DNA of 64,000 bases from Serendipita indica DSM 11827 (lineage: Eukaryota > Basidiomycota > Agaricomycetes > Sebacinales > Serendipitaceae): contig CAJVGD010000014.1 of assembly GCA_910890315.1 (NCBI GenBank), forward strand, positions 1 through 64,000, written 5' to 3'. The first letter of the stretch is position 1; each line of letters opens with the position of its first letter. Shown here piece after piece: positions 1 to 8,988 of this stretch. The translations under genes and the position numbers were made by a program. The notes below the pieces were generated by a model. It was not told the origin of the DNA. It ran no database searches and worked only from the letters and a program-made list of their open reading frames with translations.

Positions 1-149
1 TCTGAGTGGACGAGACCTCCCCAGCGATTCCTGAGCGAGTGGAGCCTGGACAGATTAGCAATCTCCTGAGCGACCTTTCTGTCCGTGATACAAAGAGAAA
101 GCTGTACAGCTGCGAAGGCGAGTTTACTTTACAAAACTGAGGCAAAGGG
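1..149. other. left edge, no gene recognised
   Basis: No feature can be supported here. The bases just before position 150 weakly resemble the bases upstream of the second copy of the dispersed repeat near 18.3 kb. Confidence 0.3.
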
Positions 150-305
150 CTCAAAGCCACCGACGTTGTTTACAGGGAAAAAGGTAAGATTCCATGGCTG
201 GCGACCAATTAGTCACACAGCACTATGTACATGTGGTAGAAGTGCAAAATATCAGACGTGCAAAAATATGAACAATACCCCTATACAACTACTGGTGGTA
301 CACCG
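150..305 (+). repeat. dispersed ~156-bp repeat, copy A
   Basis: This stretch matches 18351-18506 in the same orientation, at about 85% identity by eye, with only small indels. Shared blocks include AAAGCCACCGACGT, GGCTGGCGACCAATTAGTCA and ATATCAGACGTGC. In the + frame both copies read K-P-P-T-x-F-T-G-K followed by a GTRAGA that could be a splice donor. They may therefore be the end of an exon of a duplicated gene rather than a transposon. No terminal repeats were found. Confidence 0.7.
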
Positions 306-967
306 CCTTTTGACTGTTGAGTTGGCGCTGCATCGGCGGGCACTGGAGTGAGAGTCGGTAGCTGGTATATAAATGGATGGTCGTATGTCTGCGGTGCGGC
401 AAGTGGTATGCATTTAACGCGTCGTGTGCATTTCCGAGGGACTGTCGGACTGGGTGATGGCGGGTTCACGGTAATAGGGAGGATGATGCGCAGGTGGAGG
501 ATGGTATTGATAGGCGTTTGGGGAGAGCCATTGTACAATTGAGAGCGGGCGTTAGTAAGAGATGGGTGCGGTTCTCCGGGCGGTGGATAGTAGTTTGGAC
601 AATGAGATAGCGGTAATCGAGGAGAATAGTCGTATGTATGGCATTGCACCTGGTATTGACCCGCCTCGCTCATCGAGTTCGACCTAGGAGGGTGGGCTGG
701 TGGATGCGGGGTTGCATAGTGAGGAAGCGCGTCGACGTTGTAACCGACTGACATGGAGTATGCGTGTTGGTGGTGACTGGGTGCATGGGTATAACCATGG
801 AGAGGAGGACGATAGCGCAGAGCGAGGGCCGAGACTGTGTGCCAGCAGGGTGATGATGGGCGGTTGAATAGAGACGAGGGAAAAGAGACTCTGGCCAATG
901 CACAACGAGTGCCTTGTAGATCTCCCGTCACCAATCTACCTAGGATGTATCCTCGTTGACACCGCAT
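281..967 (-). CDS. unrecognised Pro/His/Tyr-rich open frame
   Basis: This is an open frame of about 228 codons without a recognisable domain. Composition is strongly biased to Pro, Ser, His and Tyr, with short runs such as HPPAHPP and YYPPPGEPHP. That fits the disordered C-terminal region of a transcription factor or an RNA-binding protein, but chance cannot be excluded because the complementary strand is purine-rich and stop-poor. Its 3' end overlaps repeat copy A. I could not find a supported start or splice sites. Treat it as hypothetical. Confidence 0.25.
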   Translation of the reverse strand: MRCQRGYILGRLVTGDLQGTRCALARVSFPSSLFNRPSSPCWHTVSALALRYRPPLHGYTHAPSHHQHAYSMSVGYNVDALPHYATPHPPAHPPRSNSMSEAGQYQVQCHTYDYSPRLPLSHCPNYYPPPGEPHPSLTNARSQLYNGSPQTPINTILHLRIILPITVNPPSPSPTVPRKCTRRVKCIPLAAPQTYDHPFIYQLPTLTPVPADAAPTQQSKGGVPPVVV

Positions 968-2060
968 AGGAGATTATGGATGGGGATGGCGCATGCATTT
1001 GTGTTGGACGAGTGGAACAGACACGTGCCACTGCATACAAGAGGAGATGTGCATCCGCCGCGCTGCGAATCTTGACACTGCGCACAGTAGCGCGTCGACG
1101 TTCGCACTGGATCCAATGGCTATCGCGAAACATATCTCTGCAGGCGCATGTCTACTGGAGCGTTCAAATGACGTCCTTTTCCCACCCATCGTGACCATGT
1201 CTCTTGTCCAGGACGCTCGCAAGCATAACGACTGACCCCCGCAAGGTACTCCTCGACTAGAAAACACGTTTGGTACTAAATGCAGTTCATGTCTGACTCG
1301 AAAGATGTATTCGACCTCGAATATGTTAGCCAGCAAGTCCAGAAAACGCGTGGAGACGTCGAGCGTCCAGTAGAATGAGACTACGCACTCATGATGATTG
1401 AACGAGCGATACCAAAGTCACTCCAAGTCGAATAGGGCCCGGCTGTGGCTGCTAGATGACGGGCTCAAATCTCCAACGCTGGAGCGGATCGGCGCCAAAG
1501 AAGTAGGAGTCGATTTGAGGTGAGCTGAGGACTCGACCGCTGATACTTCCAAGGCGAAAGAGTCGCATCGTGAGCAGCTAGCCGTAGAAGCGTCACGAAA
1601 GACGCTTCCAAGGGCACCGTTGCGGTAGAAAAGGAATCAGCCTGTATTATACTAGAATTTCTTGTACACATTGGTACAACTCGCAGCGCAATGGACCGAG
1701 AGCCGCAGACTACAGAGTCGCGGTCGGCACGGACACTTGGTCAAACAAAGGGCAACTCGTTTGGCCATATATTGCCAAATCCCAGCGAGGACTCGCATGC
1801 TGGTGGACACGATTAGTACCGCTATTCTGAGGTGCCATCTTATCCGAATACAAAGTCACACACCAATCAGACTCTCGCGTCTATCGAATCGAACTGCGAT
1901 TGGACGATTCATATCAGTCTACTGACCGGTCATCCGGCTGGTTCGTCTGGAAGCAATGAGGCTTGCTCCCCGACACCTCTAGGACCGTAAGACCCTACAG
2001 CGCGTCCTAAGGCCCGTTCAGACAACACTATCGACTCTTCGAACAACTCAAGAGCGCACA
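968..2060. other. intergenic, upstream of NLR1
   Basis: Only short open frames in mixed frames occur here, with no domain, tRNA or repeat that I recognise. The last few hundred bases should contain the promoter of the receptor gene starting at 2061; no clear TATA box is visible. Confidence 0.4.
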
Positions 2061-4773
2061 ATGTCACAAGAGCAAGGCAAAGCACGGCCATTTCCACGAG
2101 GTTCTAAATCATGTTGCCCGACTTTGGCAACGAGTGAACGATCGACTGCTGCAAGTGAACATCCTAGAACATTGAAATCCTCTACGTCCAAAACCAAAAA
2201 GGAAGACCTTGGATTCCTGGAATTGGTATGCCCAGAGGATCCCACCGTCGAGTAAGCACATTCTGGGCACTGTAGTCGCTTCGTGCTGACCTCCCACTCC
2301 AGTATCATAGCAATCCACGGCTTGAATGGTCACAGAGAAAAGACTTGATGACAGACGATGGCGTTCTTTGGCTACGCCAATTCTTGCCGTCCTCATTGCC
2401 TCGTGCCCGTATCCTGACCTATGGCTACGACGCCGACACTCACAGTACGGAGTGCGTATCGACCCAGACTATGCGCCGCCACGCCGTCGGTCTGGCTCAA
2501 GCTATTTTACGGAAGCGTAAAGATGCTCCTCGAGTGAGTGGCATCCGTAAACCGATGCCTTCTTCCCTAATCACCCTAGCGCCCCATCATCTTTGTTGCT
2601 CACGATTTGGGAGGCATCATTCTCAAATGGGTTCGTCCGAGGATGTCTACTACATTTTGACGCTGACGGTCTCATAGGCGCTCGTCATATGCAACAACGA
2701 GGACCTGGAATCAAAAGGCGGCCTACGAAATATCCTGGTATCCACCCATTCCATCCTCTTCTTTGGAACCCCGCATTCCGGCGTAGAAGACACGCTTCTT
2801 AAGAAGATCGTTCGCCTGGCAGCGCCATGTGTGGAATCGACAGAAGTCATTGTCAAGAACCTTCACGCTCACTCGGATGAACTCGAAAACATCCAGAGCT
2901 TGTATCTCACCGCGAGTAAAAAGATAAACAGCGTCTTCTTCTGCGAGGAGTACAGCACCGGAGCCGAAGAACAGCAGATACATTTGGTAGGTGCGCTGAA
3001 TCGTCTGATGGACGGGTGTTAACAGGATTATAGAATGTTCCGTATCCCTCAGCGGTGATCGCTGGCGATCAAAACGCTATTGCGGTCGTACTCCATAGCG
3101 ATCACCAGAACCTTGTCAGATTCCAGACGGAAGAGAGTGAAGATTACCAAGCAGTTGCTTACTATCTCACGGAGTGCGCTGAGAACGCCCCCGATGCCGT
3201 GCACAAAAAATGGTTTATGGAGAATAACTTGCGCAGTTCGTAACATACTCATCGCTGATTCTTTCCTGACCCACGAGTAGCCGTCGTGAAGGGAGGAACC
3301 ATCCTCAACCAGGTATGAACTATCTCGTGTACACGAAGGTTTACTAATATTCTCAAGACGACGCGCTTTTCGTATCTCAACTGCCGGTAGTCGCATTCGC
3401 CCCATCCTCTGTCCATACCACCTGCTCTACAAGGAACTCGCCAGGCTGTCCTCGAGACAATCTCGCAATGGGCCGATGGCGATTCATCAGAAAAACCGAT
3501 CTTCTGGCTATGTGATATAGCTGGCTCTGGAAAATCGACCGTCGCGATGACTGCAATGGAGAAGTGGAAGAAGCAAGGAATCTTAGGCGGCGGATTCTTC
3601 TTCTCCATGGCAAGCAGCGAAAGCTCAGACACCGAAAAGTTTTGCTCGACCATGGCGAGGGAACTCGCTCAACATATTCCCGAGCTTGGGACACCGATTG
3701 CGGAGATAGTAAAGCGGAATCCTGCTCTCCTACGAGCCTCTTTTGATCAACAGTTTCGAATGCTCATCACCGACCCACTCCAGCATCGACAGACGCAAGT
3801 AGTCCTCGTCTTAGATGCACTCGACGAATGCAAGTCTGGAGCACAGAGAAAAGAACTGGTTGAGACTCTCGCTTCTGCTGCTCAGGAGAGCAAGAATCTT
3901 CGGATATTCATCACAAGTCGACCAGACCCTGTGGTCGAAAGGGTTTTAGAACCTCTTTCTATCAAGGCCAAGCTGACAGATCGGCTCCACGATGCTAGCC
4001 ACCGCGACAACATCGATGACGTTGCGATATACGTCCATCGATTGCTTGGCCGGCGCCTGACGCCAGATAAGATCCAGCGACTGGTTGATAAGGCCAAGGG
4101 GCTGTTCATTTGGGCGAGCACTGCGTGTCGGATGCTCGATGATGAATCATCTGCGGTCAATACAGCGGCCATATATGATCGCCTGACGTCTATTGATCAG
4201 CCTGGAGCCATTGACGAGGTATACGACCTCGTCTTCGAGCGCATTGACCGAGCATCCAAACCAGTTATCATTGAAATGCTCGGTATGCTGCTTGCTGCGT
4301 TCGAGCCACTCACCACCCACGACTTGGAAGACCTTGTTCAGCATACCAAAGGACAAGGGAGTGCCGAAGCGCTGGTACGGATTCTGGGAAGTGTACTTAA
4401 GGAGGATCCGATCACGCACTCGATACAGTTTCGTCACCCCACCTTTTTCGAATATCTTCGACGACGCTGTAGCACCGAAATTATCGGCGATTGCGACAGG
4501 AATCTTATCAACATCGCGCGTGCGCATGGCCAAACCGCATCATGGTGTCTTCACACTCTCAAATCGCGCAAGGAGGGGCTCAAGTTTAATATTTGCCAAA
4601 TCGAGTCATCCTTCTATCTGAATAGGCAGATTACAGACCTTGACGCCCGGGTGGCGAAATTCATTTCGCGGAGACTTCGCTATGCTAGTTTGCACTGGCC
4701 GTTCCATGTGGCCGCATTGGACAGTGACTGGGGCCGCAGGCTAAGGAATGAGCTGGCACGTATAGTCAAAAGT

Positions 4774-5200
4774 TGTAGGCTCGCGCGTCTGCTCTGAACG
4801 ACGCTGCTACCTCGTGCGAATCAAGGATTATTCTTCATCGCATTAGTCCTTGTCCTAGTTACCATCTCCATTCGCTACATTGTTCCCGTTCTGTTCCTTA
4901 TGGTCCTCTGACCATCGTCACTCTTTTACCCCTATACCTGAGTCAGATGCCTTCTGCTCGTCCCGATTTACATCCTCAGTTCCTCCATTCCTTCCGATCT
5001 ATTTCCACACCCTCTATATAGCCTGTAGTACTTGACCGTTCTCGTATCAGAAGAGTAGACTTGTACTCCCTTGTAACCGTCCTCAATATACACGCGTTAC
5101 ACAGGTTCTTTTCGTCTAAAGTCGACTTTATTCATCGTTCCTCGAATACAAGTCTCGACTCGACGTTCACAACGTCTTCACTCTCACCAAAAACCTTACA
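4774..5200. mobile_element. solo LTR (427 bp) inside NLR1
   Basis: The element begins TGTAGGC and ends CCTTACA, so it has the TG...CA ends of an LTR with short inverted ends. It is flanked on both sides by the 5-bp duplication AAAGT (4769-4773 and 5201-5205). A TATATAG box near 5018 and a pyrimidine-rich body fit an LTR promoter. No internal retrotransposon sequence adjoins it, so it is a solo LTR left by recombination. Superfamily (Copia or Gypsy) is not determinable from one LTR. The exact target duplication argues for a fairly recent insertion. Confidence 0.85.
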
Positions 5201-5564
5201 AAAGTCCATTCGCACTCTATTGGATGGAGATCCTCAGCGTGACTGGAGGAGTCATGCGGGCAGTATCTGGAATGCGAGCTGCGACGCAACATAAGAGTGT
5301 GCGTGGATTATTTGAGACCTTCCGATTACTAAAGCAACAGATAGCTTGAGCAAGAGATCCGAGGTCGGATGAATGACATCAGACGGTTTTTGATGGCATT
5401 CTCTGTACCAATCCAAGACAGCGCACCACACATCTACATCTCATCTCTCCCATTCAGTCCACGGAAGTCAGTACTTCATACGGAGGGTTTAAAGGAGTAT
5501 ATGAATTCGTTAATTGTGACCAAAGGGCTTGAAGAAACATTTCGTGGGCTTCCCAGAACGCTGC

Positions 5565-6560
5565 TAGGTCACCAGGGTAGTGTCACAGGGATTTCATTCT
5601 CTCCAGATGGCACGCGAATGGTCTCTGGCTCAAGCGACAGGACAATTCGACAGTGGGATGCAGAGACTGGCCTGCCATTGGGAAAGCCACTCCAAGGTCA
5701 TGAATCCTCAGTGAACGCTGTCGCATTCTCACCAGACGGCACACGAATCGTCTCTGGCTCAAGCGACAGGACAATTCGACAGTGGGATGCAGAGACTGGC
5801 CAGCCATTGGGAGAGCCACTCCAAGGTCATCGATCCTGGGTCAACGCTGTCGCATTCTCACCAGATGGCACACGAATCGTCTCTGGCTCAAGCGACAAGA
5901 CAATTCGACAGTGGGATGCAGAGACTGGCCAGCCATTGGGAGAGCCACTCCAAGGTCATGAACACGAGGTCATGGCTGTCGCATTCTCACCAGATGGCAC
6001 ACGAATCGTCTCTGGCTCAAGCGACAGGACAATTCGACAGTGGGATGCAGAGACTGGCCAGCCATTGGGAGAGCCACTCCAAGGTCATGAACGCGAGGTC
6101 ATGGCTGTCGCATTCTCACCAGATCGCACACGAATCGTCTCTGGCTCAAGGGACAGCACAATTCGACAGTGGGATGCGGAGACTGGCCAGCCATTGGGAG
6201 AGCCACTCCAAGGTCATGAATCCCGGGTCAACGCTGTCGCATTCTCACCAGATGGCACACGAATCGTCTCTGGCTCAAGCGGCAGGACAATTCGACAGTG
6301 GGATGCAGAGACTGGCCAGCCATTGGGAGAGCCACTCCAAGGTCATCAATCCTCGGTGAACGCTGTCGCATTCTCACCAGATGGCACACGAATCGTCTCT
6401 GGCTCAAGCGACAAGACAATTCGACAGTGGGATGCAGAGACTGGCCAGCCATTGGGAGAGCCACTCCAAGGTCATGAATACTCGGTGAACGCTGTCGCAT
6501 GCTCACCAGATGGCACCCAAGTTGTCTCTGGCTCCATTGGTACGACAATTCAAATCTCGA
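5565..6560 (+). repeat. WD40 repeat array of NLR1, 129-bp units
   Basis: Eight WD40 units; the GGTCAT anchor recurs at 5697, 5826, 5955, 6084, 6213, 6342 and 6471, exactly 129 bp apart. The units are nearly identical at DNA level through the core AFSPDGTRIVSGS and TIRQWDAETGQPLGEPLQGH. Differences cluster in the residues just after GH (ESSV, RSWV, HEHEV, EREV, ESRV, QSSV, EYSV) and in the residue pair before TIR. The last unit is degenerate. This is the pattern of concerted evolution with a few hypervariable surface positions known from the fungal HNWD family (HET-E, HET-D, HET-R). Confidence 0.9.
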
Positions 6561-6930
6561 GTTCGGACAATGGTGAGTCGATTCTGAATATCTCTTTGGT
6601 TTGTAGTGTCAGTTTGTTATGATGACTGACCGTATGCTAAATGTAGGTAATCTATCAAATAGAACACGTTTCTCTGGCCATATCAAGTTTTTTTCCACTG
6701 ATCCAGTTCTCTTTATACCTAGATTTGGTGATTGTTCTTTGCTGCCCGACGGATGGGTGCAGTCTTCTGGTCAATACCTCTTCTGGGTACCACCTAATAA
6801 TCGTCATGGACTGAAGCACCCACGTCTTGTTCTGACTATGCCCACTTCAAATCACCTTAGAGCGACCAAACTTGATTTCACTAATTTCCAGTGTGGGACA
6901 TTGTGGACCAAAGTTCGAACAAGCTCATAG

Positions 6931-7292
6931 TTATGAGTGAATGTATCAGCCTAGGACATAAATGGTGCTATTGCCAAGTGGGGACAATAAAATTTGATTC
7001 GCCTTGCCGCTCCTGCAGAGTGCCTGAGAATATGATGCAGAGATCATGGAGAGATGGGATAAGAAGCTAATCTATCTATCATAAAGATTTCATGAGTTTA
7101 GTATAGGCCCTTATTGAGTAATCAGGCCGACAAGCCACCTGTGACCAACATTGGAACAGTTTTAGAGCCCACTGTATCTCAGATACAATGCGGCCTGGTT
7201 TGACACTCTAACGAAGGGATGATACGTTGAAGAGACCTTGATTCTGCTCAAAGAGCTTGTTGGGGACAAAAGTCACTTTGGAAAGGCTCATT
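6931..7292. other. AT-rich intergenic, downstream of NLR1
   Basis: No gene seen. A stretch around 7033-7052 (ATGCAGAGATCATGGAGA) recurs at 18834-18851, suggesting shared old repeat debris. Confidence 0.4.
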
Positions 7293-7620
7293 TGTTGATT
7301 CCGTTGATTCTAGGACGCGTGAGGTGAGAGGCAAGACCAGTAATGTCGGAAAAGTGGTGAGCGCCTTGTAAGGCCTTATGAGGCTCTGCAAGTCTAGCCG
7401 CCTCAGCAAGACAATCTCACCTTTGTAGGGATTCTTACAAGGTATAGGCCATGGCGCCTTTCAAAGCCTTACAAGGCGGCTTACAAGTCGGCTTACAAGA
7501 TGAAAATTGAACCAGGCCTAGCCTTACAAGAGGACTCAAAGGCACATAGCGAGCTCTCAGGAATCCCTTCAAGGTGCTCGTAACCACGTGTAATTGCAAG
7601 AATTAATCCCCATGATAACA
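7293..7620 (-). mobile_element. possible LTR remnant, 328 bp
   Basis: The segment begins TGTTGA and ends ATAACA, and contains a 32-bp stretch (about 7312-7343) that matches, in reverse complement, the 3' half of the solo LTR at 22090-22293. I found no target duplication, so the boundaries and even the LTR nature are uncertain. It could instead be a composite of an LTR piece and a small palindromic element. Confidence 0.35.
7365..7545. repeat. cluster of CTTACAAG / CTTGTAAG inverted and direct repeats
   Basis: GCCTTGTAAGGC near 7370 is a perfect 12-bp palindrome. Its half GCCTTACAAGG recurs near 7475, followed by CGGCTTACAAG and TCGGCTTACAAG, and by GCCTTACAAG near 7522. The arrangement resembles the ends of a miniature inverted-repeat element or a nested set of them. 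No coding capacity. Confidence 0.5.
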
Positions 7621-7653
7621 GAAATGAATTATACTTCCGAGCATCGAATGGAT

Positions 7654-8079
7654 TTAGGAGTCACCCGGAGTTAAGTGCTGCACCTTTGAATGCTTTGAGC
7701 TTTGCAAGTCTGGCGGATCCAGCGCTGATTGTTTGTTTGCAAGTGTGCAGCGACACTTCTCCACAGCTGTCAGGTCTGAGTATGGAATCGACTGATCTAG
7801 GTGCCTTGGTATTGCAACAGCTGCTTTAAGAGACGAATGACCAATGACTGGAGACGTCACGACGACAGGTGGTGGCAAGACAAGTTGCATGAAAGGCATA
7901 TGAGAGGGAGTATCAAGTAGTGAGTGTGAATGAGGATGATTGGAAAGATCAGGTGGTGGACCCGGTGGAGGCGCATACCGTGGAATGCTTGAGGATGTCG
8001 AGGAGACCAATGCGGATGCAGATGTGGATGCTGATGCTGACGCCGGATCTCTCAAGTAAATATTCTCGTGTAAATTCAC
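7654..8079 (-). CDS. unrecognised Ser/Pro-rich open frame
   Basis: An open frame of 141 codons rich in Ser, Ala and Pro, with SASASTSASALVSS near the start and PPPGPPPDL in the middle. No domain is recognisable. It lies in a repeat-rich gap between NLR1 and the hAT element and may be a fragment of a transposon-borne or disordered protein. Its start is not supported by context. Confidence 0.2.
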   Translation of the reverse strand: MNLHENIYLRDPASASASTSASALVSSTSSSIPRYAPPPGPPPDLSNHPHSHSLLDTPSHMPFMQLVLPPPVVVTSPVIGHSSLKAAVAIPRHLDQSIPYSDLTAVEKCRCTLANKQSALDPPDLQSSKHSKVQHLTPGDS

Positions 8080-8196
8080 TATTAAATACTTGGATCAATA
8101 TATCACAATATGAGCTCTATCAGAGCACGGAGGTCCACTTGAGGAAAGGAGAATCGCTCAGAAAGTCTTAATAGAATTAATCTAGGAAGCTCCTCG

Positions 8197-8538
8197 ATGT
8201 ATGCAGATCGCTCTTACAAGCCTCTTAGTGATCCTGAACGCACCAGGCGTTGGGATCAATATATATCGGACCTAGATGAATTTATTCAAGATTCTAACGA
8301 GCCTGTTCACGCTTCACCTCTCAGGATCAAGTTTGACAGTACATTATGCGAGGATGAGGACGACTATGAAGAGGATTATGACTCTACAGCCATCAAAATA
8401 GAAGAGAGGCTAAGGAGCCTGACACTTTGGCTCGTCTCAGGTCCTTCTCAAGGCCTCATGGTTCACCTCATGAGCTTGACCCTCAAGCCAAACGAGTGTA
8501 TCCCAGCTTATCTAAAGATATATTTATTCAGAGACTAA
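8197..8538 (+). CDS. unrecognised acidic open frame
   Basis: An open frame of 113 codons starting at an ATG, with an acidic centre (EDEDDYEEDYDS) and no recognised domain. The first 80 residues have ordinary protein-like composition (DPERTRRWDQYISDLDEFI). It could be the remains of a transposon gene, since it lies between a possible LTR remnant and a hAT element. Function unknown. Confidence 0.3.
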   Translation: MYADRSYKPLSDPERTRRWDQYISDLDEFIQDSNEPVHASPLRIKFDSTLCEDEDDYEEDYDSTAIKIEERLRSLTLWLVSGPSQGLMVHLMSLTLKPNECIPAYLKIYLFRD

Positions 8539-8988
8539 GTTCACCTAAAGCTCTACAATTTGTATCTGATAACAACAAGTGCTGGCCGCGGTGGCTCCCA
8601 TAGCTCCAACCACCTTCTATTGAGCGATTGCTTTTGTCATTTAGCGCTCCATTGCATTATTTAACAGAGTTGTCACTCAAGTAACTGTCTCCAGTGCGGA
8701 GGCCAGATGGTGTCACAGCTTCGCTATGAATCAAGTCCCAAACTTGGGCATTAGACACCAACAGGGGTACCACCCACCCGTCAATACTTCATCTCGCGAG
8801 CCGAGCCGACAGACTCGGCCCCGCGGACATCCCCTAATAAGAGCGCGCCACCTCGAAACAAGTGTCGGTTGTTCAGGCCCAGTGGACACACTGGGCATAC
8901 TTTGTTTGTTTGGAACACTCCGGCAATGAGTATGTCAGTTTATGCCAGGTGTACGACTGAAATACAAGACGGACTGTTCAGCATGGAG

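Larger units (their letters stand above)
2061..6930 (+). pseudogene. NLR1: SesB-like hydrolase - NACHT - WD40 receptor, interrupted
   Basis: STAND/NLR-type gene, collinear with NLR2 at 25.6-31.1 kb. Order: a Lys/Ser-rich start ending DLGFLE; an alpha/beta-hydrolase-like domain (AIHGLNGHREKTW, FVAHDLGGIILKW, FFGTPHSG, HSDHQNLVRF); NACHT with Walker A AGSGKST near 3525 and Walker B VLVLDALDECK near 3810; then eight WD40 units (5565-6560). After a GTGAGT intron a last exon encodes a module containing FWVPPNNR, ending at 6930. The nucleophile Ser of the GHSxGG motif is Asp here. Two faults: relative to NLR2 there is one extra base near 3423, upstream of Walker A, shifting frame; and a solo LTR (4774-5200) interrupts the NACHT-WD40 linker, so the frame ends at 4797. 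NLR2-like linker sequence resumes after the LTR. In related proteins such receptors sense non-self and trigger cell death; that role is inferred here. Confidence 0.85.

Noticed and set aside
5787-6359. 190-codon frame with [13 protein letters not shown] repeats
   Set aside because: Out-of-frame reading of the NLR1 WD40 array.
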